A stretch of DNA of 43,682 nucleotides from a virus. Both the position numbers and the translations under genes were made by a program. This document shows, piece by piece, positions 33,055 to 40,994 of the stretch. Location: IMG/VR virus record IMGVR_UViG_3300043419_000578, positions 1 to 43,682 of that record. One strand, 5' to 3'. Each line of letters begins with the position of its first letter. Within the stretch, counting starts at the first letter, position 1. Below the pieces are notes generated by a model. That model had not been told where the DNA came from. It searched no databases and saw only the letters and a list, made by a program, of their open reading frames with translations.

Positions 33055-33742
33055 CCTAGATGTTTACGTAGATAATAAAGATAAGCCTACCGCAAAAATT
33101 AGGCCACTATCTATTAAGAGAGATTGGATGCATCCACAAACATATAACTGCCATCCGATAGTAATGGCCAACTCACTTGGCTACGGAATATATTTTGATC
33201 ACGACATATCATTTATTTGGGATGGCGAGAGAATGAATGGTGCACGTGGAGTTATAGGAGAGGATAGTATTTGGGTGGGCAGAGGAGAAGGCACTGTAAC
33301 TTTTATAACCAATTTAATCTTTAGAACTGATGAAAATACAAGTGTAGTTACAATGCCAGTTCCAAATGAAAGCATGGAGGGCGCACAAGTGCTTAGTACA
33401 ATATTGTCTACATCAGTTTTTACTGGAACCTTTTCTGTTGTTTGGAAGATTGATACCCCAAACAAAGAATATTTTATTCCAGCTGGAACAAACATTGCTT
33501 GCATACTCCCTATATCTTTAGGATCAATTCAAGATTCAGTAGTGACCATGAAGGATTCATTTGTGCCTTTCGAAAGAGTTCAGGATAGCTATGAGTATAT
33601 AACTTATTTAAAGGGATTGAATGCTCAAGGCATCAGGCCAAGAATGTATAAAAAGGGGATTAACCATAAGGGAGAAGTTATTGGAAAACACGAAGTCGAT
33701 AGCATTAACCTAAACGTAGTTTATGAAAAAGAAAAAGAATAA
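33047..33742 (+). CDS. DUF6065-like protein, unknown function
   Basis: 231 residues, mostly beta strands. The segment RDWMHPQTYNCHPIVMANSL, then GYGIYFDHDISFIWDG (residues ~26-62), and a late FIPAGTNIACILPISLG region resemble the DUF6065 family seen in phages and bacteria. That link is from memory. It is encoded between two Fe(II)/2-oxoglutarate oxygenases, so it may provide or bind their substrate. Apart from a single Cys-His near residue 35, no catalytic set is obvious. Confidence 0.5.
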   Translation: MYNLDVYVDNKDKPTAKIRPLSIKRDWMHPQTYNCHPIVMANSLGYGIYFDHDISFIWDGERMNGARGVIGEDSIWVGRGEGTVTFITNLIFRTDENTSVVTMPVPNESMEGAQVLSTILSTSVFTGTFSVVWKIDTPNKEYFIPAGTNIACILPISLGSIQDSVVTMKDSFVPFERVQDSYEYITYLKGLNAQGIRPRMYKKGINHKGEVIGKHEVDSINLNVVYEKEKE

Positions 33743-33745
33743 CTC

Positions 33746-34549
33746 ATGTCAAGTAGATATGGTTACTTAAGCCTTTTAACTAAAGAAGAGGTAGAAAAGA
33801 CAATAGGTATAATTGACTCATTGTCTGATAAATGGATTAAGCGTGGGCCAGATAACAGTAGGCATTCGTTTTACACATTGGGAGCTGTGTCGCATTTAGA
33901 AATACCGCCAGAAGACGAAGTAATAAATCAGGAGCGAATAGATTTATTTAATAATAATAATAAAATCCTGCTAGATAACTTTAAATACCTTTATGAAATC
34001 ATAGAGAAAAAAGTAACCGAGATGTTTGGGCCCTGTGAATTGATTGATGATGTTCCTTTGCCAGGATTTTATATATTTGGAGACACCGATGGAAATGCAG
34101 ATGGCTCGTTATCCCCATATGGCGATGTTGGTGGAGCTGCAACAATTCATCGTGACAGCTTATTAAAACATTTAAATTATAAGTGGGACTCTTTGGGAGG
34201 GGCAACAGATTCATTTGCAATAACATTGGCTATTGAATTGCCAAAAAGTGGAGCTGGAATTATGATATGGGACCAGCCAGACATTGGATTTTACTCAAAC
34301 AGTGACTACGCTAAGCACTGCAAGATGCTTGACTTTAATTCAAATGAGCACAATTCTGAGGTTTTAAAAAATAAAATACTCAATCCAATCCCAGAAATAA
34401 TAGATTATTATCCTGGCGGAATGTTTTGGCATTACTGTGGAATATACCATGCGGTTGGCTATTCACACAACACATTAAATACAGATAGGAGAATAACTAT
34501 GCAGATTTTTGGAGTTAAGTGCAATGATATATGGAGGTTAGTTTTTTAA
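33746..34549 (+). CDS. Second Fe(II)/2-oxoglutarate-dependent oxygenase
   Basis: 267 residues. The core is GGAATIHRDS with His135 and Asp137 (H-x-D), distal His235 in GIYHAVGYS, and Arg248/Arg249 in DRRITMQIFGV for 2-oxoglutarate binding. A helical N-terminal ~100 residues precedes the jelly roll. PGGMFWHYCG provides the strand before the distal His. It is divergent from the first oxygenase at 31.9 kb, with a longer gap from the second His to the Arg, so the two probably have different substrates. Spacing of three bases from the DUF6065-like gene indicates a shared transcript. Confidence 0.75.
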   Translation: MSSRYGYLSLLTKEEVEKTIGIIDSLSDKWIKRGPDNSRHSFYTLGAVSHLEIPPEDEVINQERIDLFNNNNKILLDNFKYLYEIIEKKVTEMFGPCELIDDVPLPGFYIFGDTDGNADGSLSPYGDVGGAATIHRDSLLKHLNYKWDSLGGATDSFAITLAIELPKSGAGIMIWDQPDIGFYSNSDYAKHCKMLDFNSNEHNSEVLKNKILNPIPEIIDYYPGGMFWHYCGIYHAVGYSHNTLNTDRRITMQIFGVKCNDIWRLVF

Positions 34550-34654
34550 ATGACAACTTTTATATTTGGATTTGTGGTGGGTTTATCAATCGGGTATCCC
34601 CTTGGTCTATTTATAGATCAATTAGACAAAAGGATAAAGCGCAATGGAAGATAA
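34550..34654 (+). CDS. Very small single-pass membrane protein
   Basis: 34 residues: MTTFIFGFVVGLSIGYPLGL, then a basic tail (DKRIKRNGR). One hydrophobic helix of about 20 residues with a positively charged C-terminus predicts a bitopic protein with its tail in the cytoplasm. The start follows the oxygenase stop codon directly and the gene overlaps the next by 11 bases, both typical of real genes in this genome. It is too short for a normal holin but could be a membrane effector. Confidence 0.55.
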   Translation: MTTFIFGFVVGLSIGYPLGLFIDQLDKRIKRNGR

Positions 34655-34979
34655 AAATACCTTACAGTTAATTAGCGATATTACAGAGTTTAATGACTTG
34701 CATGAGTTTATGCAGGACGAACACCTTGATAAGGCGCTAGCTATTGTAGTTAAATTACTAATGAACCCAGATGTGCCTTCTGCTAAAGCACCACATTTAA
34801 TTATGGAGCTCCAAGCAATGTCCACCAAGTTTGCTGTGCTTGCTTCAGTATACTCTACAATTGCAAAAGATAAAGCTGGAACGGCCAATAACAATAAAAA
34901 GAACATATATTATTCAGTAAAGGAGTCCATAGACAAACTCGTAGATGCACTTAAATACGTAGTTAGGTACAACTCATAA
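34644..34979 (+). CDS. Helical protein, unknown function
   Basis: 111 residues, almost entirely helical (DKALAIVVKLLMNPDVPS, then MELQAMSTKFAVLASVYSTI), with a lysine-rich loop (NNNKKN) and a closing helix. It stops exactly one base before the Cas4-like nuclease gene, so the two are probably made together, and it may be that nuclease's partner. No family is recognised. Confidence 0.6.
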   Translation: MEDKNTLQLISDITEFNDLHEFMQDEHLDKALAIVVKLLMNPDVPSAKAPHLIMELQAMSTKFAVLASVYSTIAKDKAGTANNNKKNIYYSVKESIDKLVDALKYVVRYNS

Positions 34980-35768
34980 ATGGCTAGAGATATTGTAAAA
35001 AATCTTAAGTTTAAAAAGCATACTGGCAACTTCTTTGATCCAGAAAAATTTGCTCAGTTGCTTGATGAGTCTTATAGAAATACAAAACGCCCAGATGGGG
35101 ATACTACAAAAAAGTCTTTTAGCCCAAGCTCATTGGGGTATGGACATGGCACATGCCCAAGATACTGGTACATGGCATTTACTGGTGCTGTTTTCATTGA
35201 TGACAACGATGCTGTTGCAGTAGCAAATATGGCTCAAGGAACTCAGGCTCATGAAAGATTGCAAAACCTAATTAAGACTATGCCTGAGTGGAGGGCAGAA
35301 GAAGAAGAAATTATTAATGAATACCCTCCAATTCGTGGCTTCATAGACTTGATCATGGAGTATGATGGTGAGACTGTAATTGGAGAAATTAAGACGGCTA
35401 AGCAAGAGGTATGGGATACTAGACAAGCAGAGATGAAGTCTTCTCCCAACCATATGCTGCAGCTACTTACATATATGAAGCTAAAGAATGCTAAAGAAGG
35501 ATTCTTTCTATATGAAAACAAAAATACTCAAGAGATACTTATTATTCCAATTTCAATGAACGATAAAAATAAAGAGATTATCGAGAATGCTTTTCAGTGG
35601 ATGAGAGACGTATGGGATAACTTTAAAGAGGGAGATCTGCCAAAGCGACCTGAAAATGCTACTAAGTATAAACTCCCTTGCACTTATTGTCCAGTTAAAA
35701 AAGAATGTTGGGCTAAGGGATCAAATCCTGGAACAGTAGAAATTGAATTGATGAAGGTGTCAAAGTGA
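34980..35768 (+). CDS. Cas4/RecB-like exonuclease with Fe-S cluster motif
   Basis: 262 residues. PD-(D/E)XK motifs in order: a helix with QGTQAHERL (His), GFIDLIMEY with Asp123, GEIKTAK with Glu136 and Lys138, and then a Gln in the helix after it (HMLQLLTYMKL). Four cysteines, Cys59 in TCPRYW plus Cys234, Cys237 and Cys243, form the Cas4-type 4Fe-4S site. It should digest DNA ends in recombination or host DNA breakdown. CRISPR-associated Cas1/Cas2 are absent, so it is a phage recombination nuclease and not part of an adaptation system. Neighbours include RuvC-like and RecA genes. Confidence 0.88.
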   Translation: MARDIVKNLKFKKHTGNFFDPEKFAQLLDESYRNTKRPDGDTTKKSFSPSSLGYGHGTCPRYWYMAFTGAVFIDDNDAVAVANMAQGTQAHERLQNLIKTMPEWRAEEEEIINEYPPIRGFIDLIMEYDGETVIGEIKTAKQEVWDTRQAEMKSSPNHMLQLLTYMKLKNAKEGFFLYENKNTQEILIIPISMNDKNKEIIENAFQWMRDVWDNFKEGDLPKRPENATKYKLPCTYCPVKKECWAKGSNPGTVEIELMKVSK

Positions 35769-36043
35769 TATGTCTAAACATTGAATGCGGTAAAGATTTT
35801 GAATCTAAGACACATAATCAAAAATACTGTTCAGATGAATGCTGCAGAGTTGCAACCAATAAAAGAATCATGCAAAAATATTATGAGAAAAAAGCAATTA
35901 AAAATGGTGCTCCAAGAAAATGCAAGGGCTGCCCAGGATTTTTAAGTAGATATAATTCTGAAGCTTATTGCTCTAAGTGCATTAAGTCAAGGCATGCAAA
36001 AGACAAAAAGCATTTGATGGGGATCATTGATGACATTGGCTAG
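35765..36043 (+). CDS. Double zinc-finger protein
   Basis: 92 residues from GTG 35765 (GTGA overlap), with AAGGTG just before. Two Cys clusters are visible: C-x4-C near residue 3 with CSDECC near 22-27, and CKGC near 53-56 with CSKC near 69-72. The middle is a basic helix (NKRIMQKYYEKKAIKN). This suggests a DNA- or RNA-binding adaptor, possibly working with the nuclease upstream or the RuvC-like gene that overlaps its end by 14 bases. Confidence 0.6.
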   Translation: MICLNIECGKDFESKTHNQKYCSDECCRVATNKRIMQKYYEKKAIKNGAPRKCKGCPGFLSRYNSEAYCSKCIKSRHAKDKKHLMGIIDDIG

Positions 36044-36596
36044 TCTAGTAAAGACTAAGGCGTCAAGAGTCTTAGGCATAGATGCATCCACAAACTCAAT
36101 AGCATTTTGCTTAATGGAAAATGACGTGCCATTAAAATGGGGTAAAATAAATTTATCTGGTAACGACATATTTGAAAAGATATATGATGCCAAAGTTAAA
36201 ATGCATGTAATGTTGGATGAATTGCAGGCAGACTATATTGCAGTCGAAGGAGCTGTTTTGGTTAGGTCTCCAGACGCTGTGATTAAATTGTCTTATGTGT
36301 ATGGGGTAGTTATTGCTGAGCTAATGTCTACTGGAGCTAAAGTCATAACAATATCTCCAACTTCATGGCAGGCATACATTGGGAATAAGAATCCTACAAA
36401 AGAAGAAAAGTCTGGGATCAGGTTGGCAAATCCAGGATATGCTGAGTCATGGTACAAGAACCAGCTAAGGAATATGAGAAAGCAAAGGACGGCGGACTAC
36501 TTTAATAAAAAGTATAGCCTATCAGTATCCGACTTTGACGTAGCAGATTCATTTGGAATAGCTCATTATGCCAATAAAGAATTGACAAAGAGATGA
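36030..36596 (+). CDS. RuvC-like Holliday junction resolvase
   Basis: 188 residues from ATG 36030, one codon after a possible TTG start. The RNase H-fold carboxylates are in place: Asp18 in LGIDASTNSIAF, Glu73 in DYIAVEGA, and Asp170/Asp173 in DFDVADSFGIAHYA. Bacterial RuvC is about 175 residues. Resolving recombination junctions before packaging fits the location just upstream of the terminase genes and downstream of a nuclease. The insertion of ~20 residues around 115-135 (NPTKEEKSGIRLANPGYAES) differs from host RuvC. Confidence 0.8.
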   Translation: MTLASLVKTKASRVLGIDASTNSIAFCLMENDVPLKWGKINLSGNDIFEKIYDAKVKMHVMLDELQADYIAVEGAVLVRSPDAVIKLSYVYGVVIAELMSTGAKVITISPTSWQAYIGNKNPTKEEKSGIRLANPGYAESWYKNQLRNMRKQRTADYFNKKYSLSVSDFDVADSFGIAHYANKELTKR

Positions 36597-36739
36597 AGTT
36601 GTATCAAGATAAAGCTTGGCTTCACAATAGATATATTATTCAGAAAAAAAATATAGTAGAAATAGCAAAAGAGTGTGGTGTTTCAGCCATGACCATACAA
36701 AGGTATATAGATAAATTTGCAATAAAAGTCAAACGCTAA
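36593..36739 (+). CDS. Tiny helix-turn-helix protein
   Basis: 48 residues, ATGA overlap with the resolvase gene. Residues ~16-42 (QKKNIVEIAKECGVSAMTIQ, then RYIDKF) form a clean helix-turn-helix of the resolvase/homing-endonuclease HTH type, with basic residues at both ends. It is close to the minimum size for a DNA-binding domain. It ends exactly at the -35 of a strong promoter, so it may regulate packaging genes or itself. Confidence 0.75.
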   Translation: MKLYQDKAWLHNRYIIQKKNIVEIAKECGVSAMTIQRYIDKFAIKVKR

Positions 36740-36768
36740 TTGACATTTTAGTTGACTAGAAGTATAAT
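36740..36768 (+). promoter_or_regulatory. Perfect consensus promoter, leaderless start of packaging genes
   Basis: TTGACA (36740-36745), 17 bases, TATAAT (36763-36768) is the exact sigma70 consensus. The ATG of the next gene begins six bases after the -10 box (36775). TTGACT recurs at 36752-36757 within the spacer, making a TTGAC direct repeat with a 12-base period. Confidence 0.92.
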
Positions 36769-36774
36769 TATTTA

Positions 36775-37314
36775 ATGACAGAAATAGAGCCATCCGTACA
36801 CTTTGACAAGATGAACAAGGTTGTTTCAGAGCTACTTAAGGGTAACTCTGCCACTCAAATCGCCACAATAACTGGAATGACCAGAAAAGATGTGCTGGGA
36901 TATATTGACGAGTGGAAGGCAGTAGTACACAACGATACTAATGTTAGAGACCGTGCTAGAGAAGCGCTAATGGGTGCAGATCAGCACTACGACATACTTA
37001 TTAAAGAGGCGTGGAAGACCGTAGAGGATGCTGATACTCAGGGGCAGCTTAGTGTAAAGTCAGGTACATTAAAGCTAATAGCCGATATAGAAGCAAAAAG
37101 AATTGGGATGTTGCAGGCAGTTGGCGTATTGGAAAATAATGAGATGGCTGCACAGATATTAGAAAATGAAAGAAAGCAGGAGATGCTTGTTGGCATCTTA
37201 AAAGAAGTGACATCAACATGTAGTCATTGCAAAATAGAGGTTGCTAAGCGTCTTTCTCAAATAACAGGAATAGTAGAACCAATTATTATATCTCAAGAGG
37301 TGGCAGATGCTTGA
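36775..37314 (+). CDS. Probable terminase small subunit
   Basis: 179 residues. An N-terminal HTH (ELLKGNSATQIATITGMTRK, then DVLGYIDEW) is followed by long helices (KEAWKTVEDADTQGQLSVKS) and a CSHC pair near residue 147. HTH plus oligomerising helices is the layout of small terminases that recognise the packaging site. The large terminase gene is two genes downstream. The gene appears to be transcribed from a perfect consensus promoter with a leaderless ATG. Confidence 0.6.
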   Translation: MTEIEPSVHFDKMNKVVSELLKGNSATQIATITGMTRKDVLGYIDEWKAVVHNDTNVRDRAREALMGADQHYDILIKEAWKTVEDADTQGQLSVKSGTLKLIADIEAKRIGMLQAVGVLENNEMAAQILENERKQEMLVGILKEVTSTCSHCKIEVAKRLSQITGIVEPIIISQEVADA

Positions 37315-37906
37315 TCTTAATGGATCAATTAAACTTGGAGAAGATATTTATGTCTACCCTAATTTCATTTCTGCACAAGAAAGAATTGAAATATTAAAAG
37401 ATATTGAATCCATTCCTGAAGAAAAATGGGTAGGGCATTTTAATGAAGGTAGTCAGGGTGCAGAAACTGCACACATGTCTATAGATAAATTTATACCAAT
37501 AAGTAAAAGACTGTCTGATATGCTAGATAGCGGTGTTTATTTAGGTAATTCATTAGCAGCAACTAGAATGAAAAAAGGTTGGGTAGGGCCACACCACACA
37601 GATAATTTTGATTTTTTAGATGTTATTAAAGCAAGCCAAAATTTAAAAGAAGGCGAAGACTTTGACACCGCAGAAAATAGTATTGCTGGACTAATAATGT
37701 ATTTAAATGATTTTGAAGGCGGAGAAATATACTACTCTAATCAAGATGTAACATACTACCCAAAAGCGGGGGACCTTGTAATACATAGCTCACAAGAGCA
37801 CTGCAGACATCAGGTACAAGAAGTTAAAAGTGACATCAGATACTCACATTCAAGTCACCTATTTAACTTGGTGCGTGTTCCAAAGGGTTTTAACAATGTC
37901 TCTTGA
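37307..37906 (+). CDS. Third Fe(II)/2-oxoglutarate oxygenase, between terminase subunits
   Basis: 199 residues. Metal ligands His97 and Asp99 in HHTDNFDF, distal His168 in CRHQVQE, and Arg178 ten residues later. GGEIYYSNQ and YYPKAGDLVIHSS are the usual flanking strands. It overlaps the small-terminase gene by 8 bases and the large-terminase gene by 11, so it is translated with the packaging motor. AGG upstream of ATG 37307 is the ribosome site. A substrate could be a virion or packaging protein, or DNA, but the sequence does not say which. It is shorter than the oxygenase at 31.9 kb and lacks its N-terminal extension. Confidence 0.82.
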   Translation: MLDLNGSIKLGEDIYVYPNFISAQERIEILKDIESIPEEKWVGHFNEGSQGAETAHMSIDKFIPISKRLSDMLDSGVYLGNSLAATRMKKGWVGPHHTDNFDFLDVIKASQNLKEGEDFDTAENSIAGLIMYLNDFEGGEIYYSNQDVTYYPKAGDLVIHSSQEHCRHQVQEVKSDIRYSHSSHLFNLVRVPKGFNNVS

Positions 37907-39698
37907 TTTTTCAGAATTTATAGAAATATTAGATGGCGATGAGTTTGAAGAGCGCCCAGTTGATCTGCAGACATTTGTGACTAGCCCAGACTACTTAGGC
38001 CTACCACCACTTTCTGAAAACCAATATACACTGATTGCTAGAAGCTCTCAGATATATAAAGAGTCAACCCTTATTAAGCTTTATGGAGAAGAGCAAGGGA
38101 AAAAGATGTTTAAGCAGACCTGTGTTGAAGTTATTGCTCAGCTTGGTAAGGGCTCAGGCAAAGATTACTCATCGACTATTGCAGTAGCCTACATAGTTTA
38201 TCTGTTGCTATGCCTTAAAGACCCAGCAGCATATTATGGTAAACCGCCTAGAGATGCAATAGATATTCTTAACATTGCTATCAATGCTCAGCAGGCAAAC
38301 AACGTTTTCTTTAAGGGATTTAAAATGAGAATCGAAGTCTCACCCTGGTTTGCTGGTAAATATACTGACAAGGCCTCAGAAATTAAATTTGATAAATCAA
38401 TAACAGTTCATTCGGGTCACTCAGAAAGAGAAGCCTGGGAAGGATATAACGTAATGGTTGTGATTCTTGATGAAATTTCTGGATTTGCAACAGAAAATAC
38501 AAGCGGACATGACCAGGCTAAAACAGCAGATGCCATATACGACATGTATAGAGCTTCAGTTGATTCACGTTTCCCAGATGTAGGTAAAGTAATTCTGCTT
38601 TCATTCCCACGTTTTAAAAACGATCCAATCCAAAAATTTTATGAGTCAGTCATAGCAGAAAAAGAAACTGTTATCAGAACTGAAATACTAAAGCTAGATC
38701 AAGATCTACCAGATGGCACAGAAGGCAATGAGTTTGAGGTAGCTTGGGAAGAAGACCACATAGTCTCGTATGTGTATCCAAGAGTGTTTGCACTTAAGAG
38801 ACCTACATGGGAAGTTAACCCAACAAAAAAGATTACTGACTTTACTGTAGCCTTTCACAAAAATTCGTCAGATGCTCTTGGTAGATTTGCCTGTATGCCA
38901 TCCGATGCAGTTGATGCATTCTTTAAATCTAGAGAAAAGATTGAAAAGGCTTTCAATCAAGCTAGCCTAGCAGTGGATAAGTTTGGAAGACTTGAAGATT
39001 GGTTTAAACCAGATCTAGAAAAAGATTATTTTATACATGTAGACTTAGCACAGAAGCATGATCATTGTGCAGTGGCTATGGGGCATGTTAATAAATGGGT
39101 AGAAGTAAAAGTTACGGATACTTATTCTCAGCCAGCACCAATTGTAGAAATTGATGCAGTTAGATTTTGGACCCCGACACCAGATAAATCTGTAGATTTT
39201 TCTGAAGTAAAAGATTACATACTTGCCCTAAGAACTAGGGGTTTTAATATCAAGATGTGTACGTTTGACAGATGGAACTCTCATGATATGATGCAACAAC
39301 TAAAACAATATGGCATCAATACAGAGATTCTGTCTGTCGCAAAAAAACATTATGACGATATGGCAATGGTAGTTTTAGAAGAAAGATTGTCTGGGCCTCA
39401 TATACCATTACTAATAGATGAATTGCTTCAGTTAAGAATTATGAGAGATAAGGTTGACCACCCAAGAAAAGGATCAAAGGATTTAGCAGATGCTGTATGC
39501 GGAGCAGTATATAATTCAATAAGCAGGACTAGAATGCGAAGAGACGAAGAGATAAAGATTCATGACTACGAATCTATGAGCTATGATAATGATTTTGCAG
39601 TTAGCGATGGAGAAGTTGAAAATGTATATAATATGATTAGAGCACCAAGAATGCCTGAAAGTTTAGCCAGATCGATAGAAAATATGGAGATAATATGA
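37896..39698 (+). CDS. Terminase large subunit
   Basis: 600 residues. ATG 37896 (MSLDFSEFIEIL) was chosen because an upstream ORF start at 37830 lies fully inside the oxygenase gene. ATPase: Walker A LGKGSGKD with Gly84 to Lys89, Walker B VILDE with Asp192 and Glu193. Nuclease (RNase H fold): Asp383 in HVDLAQKHD, Asp458 in TFDRW, and Asp529/Asp532 in DLADAV. It pumps DNA into the capsid and cuts the concatemer. The ATGAG overlap at the end links it to the next gene. Confidence 0.95.
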   Translation: MSLDFSEFIEILDGDEFEERPVDLQTFVTSPDYLGLPPLSENQYTLIARSSQIYKESTLIKLYGEEQGKKMFKQTCVEVIAQLGKGSGKDYSSTIAVAYIVYLLLCLKDPAAYYGKPPRDAIDILNIAINAQQANNVFFKGFKMRIEVSPWFAGKYTDKASEIKFDKSITVHSGHSEREAWEGYNVMVVILDEISGFATENTSGHDQAKTADAIYDMYRASVDSRFPDVGKVILLSFPRFKNDPIQKFYESVIAEKETVIRTEILKLDQDLPDGTEGNEFEVAWEEDHIVSYVYPRVFALKRPTWEVNPTKKITDFTVAFHKNSSDALGRFACMPSDAVDAFFKSREKIEKAFNQASLAVDKFGRLEDWFKPDLEKDYFIHVDLAQKHDHCAVAMGHVNKWVEVKVTDTYSQPAPIVEIDAVRFWTPTPDKSVDFSEVKDYILALRTRGFNIKMCTFDRWNSHDMMQQLKQYGINTEILSVAKKHYDDMAMVVLEERLSGPHIPLLIDELLQLRIMRDKVDHPRKGSKDLADAVCGAVYNSISRTRMRRDEEIKIHDYESMSYDNDFAVSDGEVENVYNMIRAPRMPESLARSIENMEII

Positions 39699-39928
39699 GC
39701 GAGTACCAAGAAAGAGCAAAAGAATGTAAGTGCTGCACAAAACATGTGCCACTTCCTACAACACTTAAAGCATATAACGGAGTAACCTTATGCCCAACTA
39801 CATACTATAATGTAATTGAATACAAAAGGATTTGGGACACATTTGGATCACGTCCAGCTGGTAATGTCAGAAAGCATTTCTCAGAGTATGTGCAGCAAAT
39901 AGTTGAGGGAGTAATTACAAAGCCATGA
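39695..39928 (+). CDS. Small Cys-rich protein after the terminase
   Basis: 77 residues. ECKCCTKHVPLP near the start, with a later Cys in VTLCPTTYYN, gives a candidate metal site of CxCC plus C type. The rest is helical (VIEYKRIWDTFG, then RKHFSEYVQQIVEG). It is coupled by ATGA to the large terminase and by ATGA to the next small gene. Function unknown. Confidence 0.6.
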   Translation: MSEYQERAKECKCCTKHVPLPTTLKAYNGVTLCPTTYYNVIEYKRIWDTFGSRPAGNVRKHFSEYVQQIVEGVITKP

Positions 39929-40014
39929 TTTTAAAAATTAAATACTATTTATATAAAATATTTAATAGAAATAGATTTAAGAGAAAGAATAGGGAAAACC
40001 CATTTATCTATTGA
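39925..40014 (+). CDS. Very small basic peptide coupled to the SGNH gene
   Basis: 29 residues: MILKIKYYLYKIFNRNRFKR, then KNRENPFIY. It is strongly basic, with an amphipathic aromatic N-terminal helix, so it would bind membranes or nucleic acids. Translational coupling at both ends (ATGA and TGATG) favours a genuine gene. It may instead serve only as a leader peptide that carries ribosomes into the SGNH hydrolase gene, which lacks a clear ribosome site. Confidence 0.45.
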   Translation: MILKIKYYLYKIFNRNRFKRKNRENPFIY

Positions 40015-40994
40015 TGAAAAAAATCCTAGAGGATTTTAAAATATCTTACAATCAAACAAAATATAACATGGAAGACATTGGTGGGAAACACGAGGCGGAT
40101 ACAAATTTTTACGAAGCTAATTCTTTTCGCTTGCGATCCCCAGAGTTATCTGATCACGCAGACATAGTCATAATGGGTTGCTCATTTTCATATGGAGTTG
40201 GTGTTCCAGAGCAAATGTCTTGGGGAGTACAAGTTGCAAATCATTTTAATTTGCCATATCATAATCTATCATCTACAGGAAGAAGCACACCATTTTTAGT
40301 AGATCATTTATTTTCATACTTTAAAAACTATGGGCATCCCAAAATACTAATTTGTCTTTTCCCAGAACCAACTAGAATGCAAATATACTCAAGCCCATTA
40401 CATGTTATTTCAAAAAATCATTTAAATAAAAAATCTCATCTGAATAAAGAAAATTTAGATAACGCAAAGCCAATAACCTTTAATGCTACAATGCATATAT
40501 CTCATAACTTAGATGAAAAATATTCAAAATTACCTTATAAAGCAGAGGATGTAATCCCAGTTGAAACTGCAGTTGCCTTTTCTATGCAGCATATTAAATT
40601 TCTTGAAATGTACTGCAAAGTCGCTGGAATTAAATTAATATGGTCAACGTGGGACATACCAACAGAATTTGCATTAAAGGATATTGATCATGAATATGAA
40701 AACTTTATTTCTGTAGAAAATAAATATTGGCATTCTAGAGAAGAGGATCTATTTTATGATAGGATGCATTTGCCAGGCCGACAGCCTTATAATTTATCTA
40801 GTTTTAATCCATATCATGATGACAGCGATAAGTGCACAGATTTTGTAGATTGTCACTCAGAACTTAGAGAAAAGCACGGGTTGAATTGGGATTTAGCATC
40901 AGATGTCAATAGGCACTCAAGACATCACTGGGGTATACATAGACATACGCATATAGCAGAGTTTTTTATTGAAGAGATTGAGTCAAATAAATGA
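40014..40994 (+). CDS. SGNH/GDSL-family hydrolase, copy 1
   Basis: 326 residues from ATG 40014. The nucleophile block reads MGCSFSYGVGV with Ser57 (G-C-S in place of G-D-S). Block II-like STGRST and a histidine-rich C-terminal block V (SRHHWGIHRHTHIAEFF, His305/His309) follow. The family includes esterases and acyltransferases acting on sugars or peptidoglycan. It shares layout and segments with the second hydrolase at 42.6 kb (for example YGHPK, YKAED, EMYCK, WSTWD against YGNPK, YAAEE, EQYCE, WSVWN), so the two are paralogues. It overlaps the carbamoyltransferase by ATGA, which suggests a shared substrate such as a glycan. Confidence 0.75.
   Translation: MKKILEDFKISYNQTKYNMEDIGGKHEADTNFYEANSFRLRSPELSDHADIVIMGCSFSYGVGVPEQMSWGVQVANHFNLPYHNLSSTGRSTPFLVDHLFSYFKNYGHPKILICLFPEPTRMQIYSSPLHVISKNHLNKKSHLNKENLDNAKPITFNATMHISHNLDEKYSKLPYKAEDVIPVETAVAFSMQHIKFLEMYCKVAGIKLIWSTWDIPTEFALKDIDHEYENFISVENKYWHSREEDLFYDRMHLPGRQPYNLSSFNPYHDDSDKCTDFVDCHSELREKHGLNWDLASDVNRHSRHHWGIHRHTHIAEFFIEEIESNK

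Noticed and set aside
34980-35768. Cas4-like gene as evidence of a CRISPR system
   Set aside because: No Cas1, Cas2 or other Cas gene and no repeat-spacer array was seen. Such nucleases are common in phage recombination modules.
37830-37895. N-terminal extension of the terminase large subunit
   Set aside because: Lies entirely inside the oxygenase gene in another frame. ATG 37896 fits the usual small overlaps.
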